A stretch of DNA of 49,014 nt, taken from contig CAJCBL010000277.1 in the NCBI GenBank assembly GCA_903960515.1, forward strand, positions 1-49,014. Direction: 5' to 3'. The notes under the pieces were generated by a model. It was given only the letters and a program-made list of their open reading frames with translations, did not search any database and was not told where the DNA came from. This stretch comes from an uncultured Verrucomicrobiota bacterium. Its GTDB lineage: Bacteria; Verrucomicrobiota; Verrucomicrobiia; Opitutales; Opitutaceae. This document shows, one piece after another, positions 24,442 to 32,673 of the stretch. The number at the start of each line of letters is the position of its first letter. The first letter of the stretch is position 1. Made by a program: the position numbers and the translations under genes.

Positions 24442-26094
24442 TTAGCGATCGTCGGGCAGGGGGGCGGGGGCGCGGTCGAGAGCGGTTTGGATGGTATCGA
24501 TCATCTCGTCGCGGCCGGCGATGAAGAGGAAGCGGTCGCCGGCCAGCTTGCTGCGGGCGGACTGAAGCAGTTCGGGGGAGGGGCGGCGCATGGCGAGCAG
24601 CCGGCGCAGGTTGGCGTAGAGTTCGTCGGGAAGGCCGCCCTCGAGGTCGAGGTCGATCAGCCGGGTAAGGGCGGTCTGGTTGCGGAGGTCGGTGGTTACG
24701 GCTTGGGCGAGCACGCGCCGGGCGGGGGCACGTTCCTTGAGGGCGAGGAGGCGGTTGGCGATGGCTATGAGCTGTTCGGCGCGCAGATTGGGCTGGGCAA
24801 GGAAATGGTTGAGGTAGAGCTCAGCGTCTTCGCGCTGGCCCAGGCCGAAGCAGGCCACCGCTTGGAGGCCATCGACGAAGCCTTGGGATTTTTGGAGCCA
24901 CTCGCGATGGGCCTCGCCGAACTCCGAAAGGAAAGCGAGGGCGGGGCGGTATTCGCGGGCGACAATGTGGGCCTCGGCGACCATGAGGGCCAAGGGCTCG
25001 GTGCTGAGCTGGTGCTCCGCGCAGTGGCGGTATATCCGCATTGCGAGTGCGGGATCGCCGCTGCTTGTGGCGAAGTTGCCCAACGCTTGGAGTGCGTTTT
25101 GGTCGCCGGCGAAATCGCGCATCACCGCCTCGATGCCGCGTTGGAGCTGGGAGGTGTTGTTGGTCCTCTGGTACGCTTGGAGCAGTTCGATGCGTGCGGC
25201 GATGCTGCGCGGGTTGGCGAGTTCGCGCAGGAAGGCGAATTTCTCGGCCTCGCTGTCGTGGCCCAGTTCGCGGTGGAAGGCGGCGAGCTGGCTGTAGAAA
25301 TCCTCGTCGTTGGGGGAGGCCGCGCTGTAGGAGCGCAGTTGGTCGAGTGCGGTGTTGTGCTGGCCGCGTTCCCACGCTATGCGGGCGAGCAGCAGGCGGC
25401 CGTCTTTGGTGCGCAGGAGCTCATAGTCCTTGATGAGGGCTTCGGCGGCATCGCTGTTGCCCCGATAGAAATGGGAGGAGGCGGAGGCGAGGGCGATGAG
25501 CTGGTTGCGGTCGTTGATCAGGGGGCGGGAGGGCAGGAGTTGGGCGGCGATCCGGCGGATCTCATCATCTTCCTGATACTGCAGGAGGAACCCGAAGAGC
25601 GCTTTGAGGTAGTTGGTGTTGTTTGGGTCGTAGGGCAGGCCTTCGACCAGTGTGCGCTGGGCCAGCTCGACGCGCCCAAAGAGCGCGAAGAGTTGGGCGA
25701 GAATGAGGCGCCCCTCTGTGTTCGATGGGGATGCCGCCACGCCCACTCGCAGGTGGTGGATCGCGTCGGACCACTTCTGCAGTTTGAGCTCCTGCTGGGC
25801 CTGCTTGATGTAATAATTGCCGCGCGACACCCGATAGGTGGCCCAGCGCTGGGGCAGCAGGATGTCGACGATGCGCGCCTCGGAGAAGCCTCGGCCGTAT
25901 TTCACCCAGCCAAAGAGCGAGACTCCGGCCAGAAGCCAAGCGGCCACTACGGCCATGAACAGCATCTGGATCAGCCGAGCCCAGGCGACGTGAAGCCTCA
26001 GACCCGAGGCTTCGCGGGTGATCGAAATGGGGAAGGTCCACCAGGGCTGCCTAGGGGTGGTGGGCTTGGTGATTTTCTGATGTTGGGCGTCCAT
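24442..26094 (-). CDS. Membrane-anchored TPR protein linked to exopolysaccharide export
   Basis: The protein has 550 residues. A transmembrane segment near the N-terminus (LIQMLFMAVVAAWLLAGVSLFGW, about 41-63) is followed by roughly 480 residues of helical tetratricopeptide-like repeats. Clear units include NYYIKQAQQELKLQKWSDAIHHL, EGRLILAQLFALFGRVELAQ and DPALAMRIYRHCAEHQLS. The TPR part is likely periplasmic. It is divergent from the export operon with a 116-base shared promoter region. TPR scaffolds (AlgK, PelB, BcsC type) typically join inner- and outer-membrane polysaccharide machinery, so a similar bridging role is inferred. Confidence 0.82.
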   Translation of the reverse strand: MDAQHQKITKPTTPRQPWWTFPISITREASGLRLHVAWARLIQMLFMAVVAAWLLAGVSLFGWVKYGRGFSEARIVDILLPQRWATYRVSRGNYYIKQAQQELKLQKWSDAIHHLRVGVAASPSNTEGRLILAQLFALFGRVELAQRTLVEGLPYDPNNTNYLKALFGFLLQYQEDDEIRRIAAQLLPSRPLINDRNQLIALASASSHFYRGNSDAAEALIKDYELLRTKDGRLLLARIAWERGQHNTALDQLRSYSAASPNDEDFYSQLAAFHRELGHDSEAEKFAFLRELANPRSIAARIELLQAYQRTNNTSQLQRGIEAVMRDFAGDQNALQALGNFATSSGDPALAMRIYRHCAEHQLSTEPLALMVAEAHIVAREYRPALAFLSEFGEAHREWLQKSQGFVDGLQAVACFGLGQREDAELYLNHFLAQPNLRAEQLIAIANRLLALKERAPARRVLAQAVTTDLRNQTALTRLIDLDLEGGLPDELYANLRRLLAMRRPSPELLQSARSKLAGDRFLFIAGRDEMIDTIQTALDRAPAPLPDDR

Positions 26095-26210
26095 TCGAGG
26101 CTGAGTGGCGGGGGACCCTAGGGTATCGTCGCGCAATTGCTACCCAATTTGGCCTTGCCGTCGGAGTATCCGCCTTTTTGGCTGTGGCCGGCTCAAACCC
26201 AAACTTTATT

Positions 26211-26669
26211 ATGAACAAACGCTTCTTCCCCATCCTGCTGAGCGTCTCGATCGCGGCTCTGGCCGCGCGTGCCGAAGTGAATATCGATTCCGTGGTTACT
26301 GCGGCCAAGGCCGACACCACCAAGGCTTCGGCCATGATCGCCAAGGCGGCGGCGGACAACCCGGAGGCCGCCGTGAAGCTGGTCTCGGCCACTGTAACGG
26401 CGATTCCGGACAAGGTGGTTGAGATCGTTTGCGCCGTTTGCAAAGGCCTGCCCAAGCTTTCCCCCGAGTTGGTGCGCGCCGCGCTCGACGTGTATCCGGA
26501 CCGCTCGGCCGAGATCGTCGTGGGCGTGACCGATTGCGTGCCCGCCGATTTGCGCGAGGCCCTCGCCGCTCCCTCCAGCGCAGTTGCCGCGCCCGGTGCA
26601 CCGGAAGGCCCCAAGTTCATTCCCCAGCCGCTCCTGAATCCCGACGGCCCCGTCAGCCCCTCCAGCTAA
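26211..26669 (+). CDS. Secreted protein with 15-residue helical repeats
   Basis: The protein has 152 residues. The signal peptide is M1 to about A21 (FFPILLSVSIAALAARA). The mature part has prolines at exactly 15-residue spacing (51, 66, 81, 96, 111), each followed by a hydrophobic helix such as PEAAVKLVSATVTAI or PDKVVEIVCAVCKGL. This is a short-helix repeat with consensus P-x-x-A/V-x-x-I/L-V. The last 35 residues are Pro/Ser-rich and extended. Three Cys fall in the repeat region. I do not recognise a named family. It is the first gene of the export operon, 21 bases before the beta-barrel gene, so a periplasmic or cell-surface role in polysaccharide export is likely. No clear ribosome site precedes ATG 26211. 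Confidence 0.75.
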   Translation: MNKRFFPILLSVSIAALAARAEVNIDSVVTAAKADTTKASAMIAKAAADNPEAAVKLVSATVTAIPDKVVEIVCAVCKGLPKLSPELVRAALDVYPDRSAEIVVGVTDCVPADLREALAAPSSAVAAPGAPEGPKFIPQPLLNPDGPVSPSS

Positions 26670-26690
26670 GCCTTAGTTCCTATACCTTCC

Positions 26691-27833
26691 ATGAGTTGCA
26701 AATCGATCTTGGGGATCGCCGCGTCAGCGTGCGTCCCGGCGTTGGCTTTTGCCGGCAGCGGTTTTGTTTTGAATGATGACACCACGCTCCACCTCACCGG
26801 TGTGGGCCAGGTACGATTCGAGGACAATGTTCTCCTGACCAAGCACAACACCAAGTCCGACACGATCTTCTCGATCATCCCGGGCGCGGAGTTGGACTAC
26901 AACGGCGGCCAGAGCAAGGGCGTGGTGACGCTCAGTGAGGATTTCGAACGCTATGCGAGCAATGGGCATATGGATGCTGAGCTGTTCTCCGGGATCGGGG
27001 AGCTCAAGTACGACAGCGGCATGACCAAGATCGATTCGCGTATTGGCTACCGTCAGATGAACCAGGGAAGCAGCTCGGCCCGCAATGCCGACCAGACGGT
27101 TCGTCACGATCTCTTCGATGCCTCGGTCAATGGCAACTGGTCGGCTACGGCCAAGACCAGCATCGGCTCCGGCATCATGTACGATAGAACAAATTACGCA
27201 GGAGCCGGCTACGCAGACAACGAGCACTTCAGCCTGCCCCTCGACGTCTACTACTCGGTTTCGCCCAAGGTGGATGTTAGTTTTGGGTACCGGTACCGCA
27301 GCACGAAGATCGAAGAGCTGCCGGCTGTGCCAGTGAACTACGATTCGAACGACCACTTCTTCAACGTGGGCGCCCGCGGCGAGTTCACTCCGAAGCTCAA
27401 GGGCCAGTTCCGCGTGGGTTACGGGATTCGCGATTTCGACCACCAGGATACGACCGATCAGCTAGGCCTTTCGGGCGGGTTGACCTATGTCTATTCCCCT
27501 AAGACCTCGTTCGATTTTTCGGTATCCAACGATTTCGACAATTCCGTGGTCGGCACCTCGCAGGAGGTTTTCGCGGTGCGCACGGGCGGCAAGTTCGCAT
27601 TTACCCCGCAGTGGAGCGCCCAGGCCGGCCTGAGCTTCGAGTCCACCAAGTATGCAAACTCAACTCGCACGGATGACTTCTTCGTGGGGGATGCCGCCGT
27701 GGCCTACGCCATGAACGAAAGCGTTTCCATCCAGGGGGCATACTCCTACCGGACCAGCTCCAACTCCAAGACCTACAGCGTTTACGACTTCAATAGCAAC
27801 TTGCTCAGCCTGGGGATTTCGCTCCGCTACTGA
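26691..27833 (+). CDS. Outer-membrane beta-barrel protein, candidate polysaccharide exit pore
   Basis: The protein has 380 residues. The signal peptide ends near ALAFA (about residue 21). The whole mature chain alternates amphipathic strands with polar turns (VGQVRFEDNVLLTK, KVDVSFGYRYRSTK, KGQFRVGYGIRDF, FDFSVSNDFDNS) and ends LLSLGISLRY. The terminal aromatic residue is the usual BAM recognition signal. By strand count it could form a barrel of about 16-18 strands (PF10082-like). It lies immediately before a short OPX protein that cannot cross the outer membrane itself. OPX proteins of that class are known to need a separate porin, so this is the best candidate. Confidence 0.85.
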   Translation: MSCKSILGIAASACVPALAFAGSGFVLNDDTTLHLTGVGQVRFEDNVLLTKHNTKSDTIFSIIPGAELDYNGGQSKGVVTLSEDFERYASNGHMDAELFSGIGELKYDSGMTKIDSRIGYRQMNQGSSSARNADQTVRHDLFDASVNGNWSATAKTSIGSGIMYDRTNYAGAGYADNEHFSLPLDVYYSVSPKVDVSFGYRYRSTKIEELPAVPVNYDSNDHFFNVGARGEFTPKLKGQFRVGYGIRDFDHQDTTDQLGLSGGLTYVYSPKTSFDFSVSNDFDNSVVGTSQEVFAVRTGGKFAFTPQWSAQAGLSFESTKYANSTRTDDFFVGDAAVAYAMNESVSIQGAYSYRTSSNSKTYSVYDFNSNLLSLGISLRY

Positions 27834-27891
27834 AGTGACTGGTTTCCTGCTTGCTTGTTCTGGGGCCGGGATTGATGTGCGTTGTACTCCG

Positions 27892-28488
27892 ATGTCTTTC
27901 GCACGACGATTCACGGCCCTTTGTTTTATCCTCCTGCTGGCTGCCCCCGCCTGCTCGTGGGCGGTCGACAAAGCCGCGGCTGCCAAGGATTACACCTTGG
28001 AGCCGGGCGATGTGGTGGCGATCAAGATATTCCAAGAGCCCGATCTGGATCGGGAGTTGCGAGTATCGCAGGAAGGGGAGCTGTATTTCCCCCTCATCGG
28101 CAAAGTGGCGGCTCGGGGCCATTCGCTGGTCGAGGTCGAACAGTTCGTGCGCGAGGCCTACGACCGCGATTTCCTGGTCAACCCCCAGGTCAATGTCGTC
28201 GTGCTCAAATATCAGATTCGCACGGTGAACGTGCTTGGCGCCGTGAACACGCCCCAGGCCGTCGAGTATCCGCCCGAGCAGCGGCTCACGCTATTGGACG
28301 CCATTTCCCGCGCCGGCGGCTTCAACCGGCTCGCCGATCGCCGCCGGGTGCGCCTTACCCGCACCTTGGTTGACGGACGCGTGGAGAACTCGGTGATCAA
28401 CACCGACGATCTCATGTCCGGCGTCGCCAAGGATCCCCTTGTCCTCCGCAAGGATGACGTCGTGTTTGTTCCCGAAAGAAGGCTATGA
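27892..28488 (+). CDS. Short polysaccharide export (OPX/Wza-like) protein
   Basis: The protein has 198 residues. A signal peptide (FTALCFILLLAAPACSWA) is followed by the Poly_export (PES) domain at about 34-106 (YTLEPGDVVAIKIFQEPDL, then LYFPLIGKV), one SLBB domain at about 111-160 (VNVLGAVNTPQAVEYP) and a closing strand pair VLRKDDVVFVPERRL. Wza has 359 mature residues and a C-terminal amphipathic helix forming the outer-membrane pore; none of that is present here. The sequence PAC at residues 19-21 is not a good lipobox. It is therefore a periplasmic class of OPX protein. The stop overlaps the next start (ATGA). The start is ATG 27892. Confidence 0.92.
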   Translation: MSFARRFTALCFILLLAAPACSWAVDKAAAAKDYTLEPGDVVAIKIFQEPDLDRELRVSQEGELYFPLIGKVAARGHSLVEVEQFVREAYDRDFLVNPQVNVVVLKYQIRTVNVLGAVNTPQAVEYPPEQRLTLLDAISRAGGFNRLADRRRVRLTRTLVDGRVENSVINTDDLMSGVAKDPLVLRKDDVVFVPERRL

Positions 28489-30725
28489 CCAACGGAGACG
28501 CTTCAGATCAGGGTAAGTCCGGATACGGACAAGCTCGCAATCCCCAGCCGGGCCCAGGTGGGGCCGAGGCCAGCTATAGCTACGGCTACGGCGACAACGC
28601 CGGTGCCGCCGAGAGTGCGCAGCACCGCAACATGCGCGATTATCTTCTGATCCTGCGCGAGCGGATGTGGTACGTACTGGTGGTCTTCCTCGTGGTCTTC
28701 TCGGCCACCCTGGTCTACACCTTCAGCCGCACCAAGATGTACACTGCCGGTGCCACCATCGAAATCATGCGCCGCGACGCCGTGGTGATGAAGGTGGAGG
28801 AGGTGCGTGACAACGACATACGTGGCCCCGAGGATCTTAATACACAGGTCAAGCTTCTCGAGAGCCTGGCGATCATTCAGAAAGTGTCCGAGCGGCTCGT
28901 GGGTGCGGAGGCCAAGGCCTTCCTGGCTCCCTACGAAACCGGCGGCAGCGGCGACCCGATCTCGCCGCGCGAGATTCTTGGCCGTGAGCGCAAGGTCATG
29001 CCGGTGCGCCAGACGCGCCTGATTTTGGTGACCTACAGCCATCCCGACCCTGAGGTGGCCGCCAAGGTGGCCAATCTATTCGTGGATGAGTTCGTCACCT
29101 ACAATACGCGGCAGCGCATGAACGAGTCGATGACCGCCGTGGAGGCTTTGCGCAACCGCGCCGATAGCCAGAGCCAGAAGGTGCAGGAGTTGGCCATCAA
29201 TCTCCAAGGCTACAAGGAGCGCAACAACATGGTCTCGCTCGACCAGCGCAAGGACATCGTCACCGAGAAGCTCAAGGCGCTCAACATGCTGCTCACCCAG
29301 TCCTCCGCGAAGCTCCAGGAGTCCGAGGTACGCTGGACCCAAGTGCAGGAGTTTCGCAAGAGCGGCACCAGCCTCGCCGACCTCACCTTCATCGCCACCG
29401 TCCCGCTCATCCAGAGCCTTTCCCAGCAGGTGGCAGCCCAGAAAATCGCCGTGGCGCAACTCCAGCAGCGCTACCGTGCCAAGCATCCCAAGATGCATGA
29501 GGCCCTGCAGTCCCTCAGCCAGACGGAGACCGAGTTCAACCGGGCGCTGGATACCGTGGCCAACAACGTCCGCAGCGAATACGAGACCAACCGCCGCACC
29601 TTTGAACAGGCCCGCACCGATCTCGCATCCCAGGAAACCGAGGCACTCAAACTCGATCGCATGATGGTCGAGTATCAGTCGCAGCGCAACGCCATGGACG
29701 TCAACGAGCAGTTGCTGGCCAACATCGTGGGCCGCATGCGCGAAACCGCCATGAACGCCAACATCGAGACCCAGAACGCCCGCCGTCTCGACCAGGCCGT
29801 AGCGCCCCGCCCTCAGGACTATTCATCCCCCAAATACCTCATCTACATCTCGATGGGTTTTATGGGCGGGCTGGGGCTGGGGTTGGTTTTCGCCCTTTTC
29901 GTGGCCTTCATCGACGACCGCGTGAAGAGCGCCTTCGACATCGAGGCCGTGGTGGGTTTGCCGCTCATCGCCATAGTGCCGCAGATCCGCAATATGGAGC
30001 CCTTGGAAAAGAGCCAGGTCGCGGTTTCCAACGCAGATCCACAGGCCTCCGAGGCCTTCCTTTCTCTGCATTCCAATCTGCGCCTCAAGGATGAGAGCAA
30101 GAACGCCAAGGTTATCATCGTCACCAGCACCACGCCGAGCGAAGGCAAGTCCTTCATCACCTCGAATCTGGCACTGACCTTCGCCGCCCACGGTGAGCGC
30201 ACCATCATTGTCGACTGCGATCTGCGCAAGCCCAACGTCCACCGCTCCTTCGGGGTCGAGAATATCAAGGGCGTTATCGACTATTGCGTCACCGGCACCC
30301 CCTTGGACGCCCTGCTCATCAGGGACCACCAGCCCAACTTCGACATTCTTCCCGCCGGCGGCCGCGCGAAGAACCCCACTCAGATTCTCAACGGCAAGAA
30401 CTTTGAGCTGCTCATTGCCGAACTGCGTACCCGCTATGACCGCATCCTTATCGATACCCCGCCGCTTGCTGCGGTGAGCGACGCGATGCTGGTGCTGCCG
30501 TTGGCCGACGGCTCGATCTTCACGATCATGTTCAACCACGTCCGCCGCAAGGCCGCTCAGTTCTGCGCCCACCGGCTCATGGACTCCAACGTCCCGTGTT
30601 TTGGCGCCGTGCTCAATGCACTGAACCTTTCGGTGAGCGGTTACTACTACGCGCAGTACTACGACAAATCCTACAAGGATTACTTCGTGGTGGCCGACGA
30701 CGGCAGCGTCTCCGAGAAGCAATAA
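28485..30725 (+). CDS. Polysaccharide co-polymerase/BY-kinase (Wzc-like)
   Basis: The protein has 746 residues. Its polar N-terminus is Gly/Tyr-rich. TM1 is at about 61-80, then the Wzz periplasmic domain with long coiled coil (about 200-430), then TM2 at about 449-472. The cytosolic bacterial tyrosine kinase domain has Walker A STTPSEGKS (about 546), Walker A' IIVDCDLRKPN (about 573) and Walker B ILIDTPPL (about 653). A Tyr cluster near the C-terminus, YYYAQYYDKSYKDYF, is the autophosphorylation site typical of Wzc. Together with the OPX protein it should span the periplasm and control chain length and export. It is the last gene of the operon. Confidence 0.95.
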   Translation: MTNGDASDQGKSGYGQARNPQPGPGGAEASYSYGYGDNAGAAESAQHRNMRDYLLILRERMWYVLVVFLVVFSATLVYTFSRTKMYTAGATIEIMRRDAVVMKVEEVRDNDIRGPEDLNTQVKLLESLAIIQKVSERLVGAEAKAFLAPYETGGSGDPISPREILGRERKVMPVRQTRLILVTYSHPDPEVAAKVANLFVDEFVTYNTRQRMNESMTAVEALRNRADSQSQKVQELAINLQGYKERNNMVSLDQRKDIVTEKLKALNMLLTQSSAKLQESEVRWTQVQEFRKSGTSLADLTFIATVPLIQSLSQQVAAQKIAVAQLQQRYRAKHPKMHEALQSLSQTETEFNRALDTVANNVRSEYETNRRTFEQARTDLASQETEALKLDRMMVEYQSQRNAMDVNEQLLANIVGRMRETAMNANIETQNARRLDQAVAPRPQDYSSPKYLIYISMGFMGGLGLGLVFALFVAFIDDRVKSAFDIEAVVGLPLIAIVPQIRNMEPLEKSQVAVSNADPQASEAFLSLHSNLRLKDESKNAKVIIVTSTTPSEGKSFITSNLALTFAAHGERTIIVDCDLRKPNVHRSFGVENIKGVIDYCVTGTPLDALLIRDHQPNFDILPAGGRAKNPTQILNGKNFELLIAELRTRYDRILIDTPPLAAVSDAMLVLPLADGSIFTIMFNHVRRKAAQFCAHRLMDSNVPCFGAVLNALNLSVSGYYYAQYYDKSYKDYFVVADDGSVSEKQ

Positions 30726-30851
30726 GCCTGGCCCTATTCGGGCCGGCTGTGGGCGGGGCACCTTCCCGTGCCTTGCCTTCGGAGCCGCGGGGCTCCGGCA
30801 GAGGCCCCCTGGAGCGCCGCGGGTGGGGCTTCTCGCCCTCGCCGGTAGTCG

Positions 30852-30880
30852 GGGATGAGCGTTGAGCCAACGCCCATCCC
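30852..30880. repeat. Inverted repeat between convergent Wzc and pyrE genes
   Basis: GGGATGAGCGTT (30852-30863) pairs with AACGCCCATCCC (30869-30880) with one G-T wobble around a 5-base loop. There is no T run on either side, so it is not a textbook terminator. The surrounding 236-base gap holds no gene I can support. Confidence 0.55.
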
Positions 30881-30961
30881 AGTGGTCCCGGAAGGGGGGC
30901 TGGGTGCCCGCGATTTCGGGACCAGATCGCCCTGCATGCACGCCCTGCGCTGAATAGTCGC

Positions 30962-31531
30962 TCAGCTGCCCGGTTTTTCGGCGGGCGTGGCTGCCAGTTC
31001 CGGCGGCAGTTGGTCGGCCGCAAAAGTGGGGAAACTCAATTGCAGCAGCGGAATCATCGGCACGGCAAAGCGGGTCTTGCCCTCGCTACGGTCCACCAGC
31101 ATCGCCACGCCCACGACAACTCCGCCCAAGCCTTGGATGATGTCGAGGCACTCCTGCACTCGGCCTCCACGGGTGACGACGTCCTCCACGACCAGAATAC
31201 GCTCACCGGCGGCGATCTTGAAGCCGCGGCGCAGCACGAGCCGATCGTTTTCCTTTTCCGCGAAAATGAAGCGCGACTTGGTGCGCCGCGCCACTTCCTG
31301 GCCGATCACCAGGCCGCCCATCGCCGGGGAGAACACGGTGGTGAACTGCACCCCTGCGAGCTTGCCCACGAGCAGCTCGGCGAGGCGTTCCACCTCCGGC
31401 ATGTATTGGCATACCTGGGCGCACTGGAAGAAGTGGCCGCTGTGCAGGCCGGAACGGAGCACAAAGTGGCCGCGCAGCAGGGCGCGGGTGCGCGTGAAGA
31501 TGTCGAGAACCTCGGTTTGCGTGTCGGACAT
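30962..31531 (-). CDS. pyrE: Orotate phosphoribosyltransferase
   Basis: The protein has 189 residues. It joins orotate and PRPP to form OMP in pyrimidine synthesis. Landmarks are GHFVLRSGLHSGHFFQCA near the start, FSPAMGGLVIGQEVARR, FAEKENDRLVLRRGF (the flexible catalytic loop) and the PRPP signature VVEDVVTRGGR. Chain length is normal. ATG 31531 is used; a Met three codons upstream is also possible. The gene is convergent with the Wzc gene and divergent from the HTH-MBL gene across 78 bases. Confidence 0.93.
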   Translation of the reverse strand: MSDTQTEVLDIFTRTRALLRGHFVLRSGLHSGHFFQCAQVCQYMPEVERLAELLVGKLAGVQFTTVFSPAMGGLVIGQEVARRTKSRFIFAEKENDRLVLRRGFKIAAGERILVVEDVVTRGGRVQECLDIIQGLGGVVVGVAMLVDRSEGKTRFAVPMIPLLQLSFPTFAADQLPPELAATPAEKPGS

Positions 31532-31609
31532 GCAGCCCACCGTGAAGAGTTCGCGGCGGATTGAAAATCCATTTTGCGGCGGGCCGGCGCCGACCTACTA
31601 TCGCGGCGC

Positions 31610-32449
31610 ATGACGATCGCTCCGTTTCTGGAAGACGAGCTAGGCGACGTCCTCGACAAAGCCCTGCAGCACGCCGGCCTTACCGAGGACCAGCTCGCCG
31701 CGGCCACCGGGATCGAGGCCAACCGTATCAAGGATGCCGAGGATTATCGCTACGACTTCACCTGCGCCGAGCTGCAGAAGCTCGCCGTGGCACTCGGGCT
31801 CAACGAGGTGGGGGTGTGTGCGATGAGCGAGGGCAAGTATCCGCTGCCTGAGCTGCCTGCACTGCCCTTTGCCCTGCACACGATAGCGCTGCCCTACGGG
31901 ATCGGGCGGGTGAACGCCTTTGTGCTCCAGGATTTCGTTACGCAGCGCACCATTTTGGTTGATACCGTCGACCGCCCTGAGCGGCTCGCCGCCGCCTGGC
32001 CGGCCGGGGTGGCGGCGCCGGCCGCCGTGCTGCTTACCCACTGGGATCGCGACCACGCCGGTGGCCTGCCGGCGGTGATACTGCCGCAACCAGGGCTGTC
32101 CGTGCTCGCCCCCGCCTCTCGGTCCGGGGTTGCGGTGGATGTGCTCGGGGAGGGCGACGAACGCTGCGTAGCCGGTTTCCAAATCCGGGCTTTTCGCACT
32201 CCCGGGCATATCGCCGAGCACAATGCCTACTTTGTCACCTCCGAGTCGGCGTCGGGCCCCGGGGTGCTCTTTTCCGGTGATCTCATCTTTGCCGGTTCTC
32301 TCGGCGGAGCTTTCTACTGCTGCCAGACGCTGCACAAGGAGGCCCGGCGGGTGGTCGCCGCGTTGCCCGGACAGACCATCGTGGCCCCGGGTCACGGCCC
32401 GCTCACCACGATCGCCAACGAGCGCCGGTTCAACCCCTTCCTAGGCTAG
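31610..32449 (+). CDS. MBL-fold hydrolase with N-terminal HTH-like domain
   Basis: The protein has 279 residues. Residues about 8-75 look like an Xre-type helix-turn-helix fold: LDKALQHAGLTEDQLAAATGIEANRIKDAED, then LQKLAVALGLNEVGVCAM. Residues 85-279 are a glyoxalase II-like metallo-beta-lactamase with HWDRDH at 144-149, PGHIAEHNAYFV, FSGDLIFAGSLGG and PGHGPLTTIANE. The substrate is unknown. Fusion of an HTH module to a hydrolase could mean DNA binding or use of the fold as a protein-interaction module. It stands alone between pyrE and an HDOD gene. Confidence 0.83.
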   Translation: MTIAPFLEDELGDVLDKALQHAGLTEDQLAAATGIEANRIKDAEDYRYDFTCAELQKLAVALGLNEVGVCAMSEGKYPLPELPALPFALHTIALPYGIGRVNAFVLQDFVTQRTILVDTVDRPERLAAAWPAGVAAPAAVLLTHWDRDHAGGLPAVILPQPGLSVLAPASRSGVAVDVLGEGDERCVAGFQIRAFRTPGHIAEHNAYFVTSESASGPGVLFSGDLIFAGSLGGAFYCCQTLHKEARRVVAALPGQTIVAPGHGPLTTIANERRFNPFLG

Positions 32450-32553
32450 CCGGGACTTCAGCGCCTGGGCGGCGCGCGGGCCGGGGCGGATCGACCTCTT
32501 CGCCCATCCGCTGGCCCGAATCGGGTGGAGGTCTGCCGGCCTCCGGAAATGAA

Positions 32554-32596
32554 GGATGCGCCGGTAGCTGGCTAAGCCGAGCGTACCGGCGCATCC
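32554..32596. repeat. Perfect 13-bp inverted repeat between convergent genes
   Basis: GGATGCGCCGGTA (32554-32566) pairs exactly with TACCGGCGCATCC (32584-32596). The 17-base loop contains a smaller GGC/GCC stem. It lies between the convergent HTH-MBL and HDOD genes. No T run follows, so it may be a processed 3'-end structure or a binding site, not an intrinsic terminator. Confidence 0.6.
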
Positions 32597-32673
32597 ACGA
32601 TCCCCCTTGGTACGGCGACCACCTTCCTGTTGGCCGCCGCACAAGATGTTGAAGTTTTGGGGGCGGGGGAGTC

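Noticed and set aside
30730-30760. Terminator directly after the Wzc gene
   Set aside because: The small GGCC/GGCC hairpin there has no T run and a short imperfect stem; the inverted repeat at 30852 is stronger but also lacks one.
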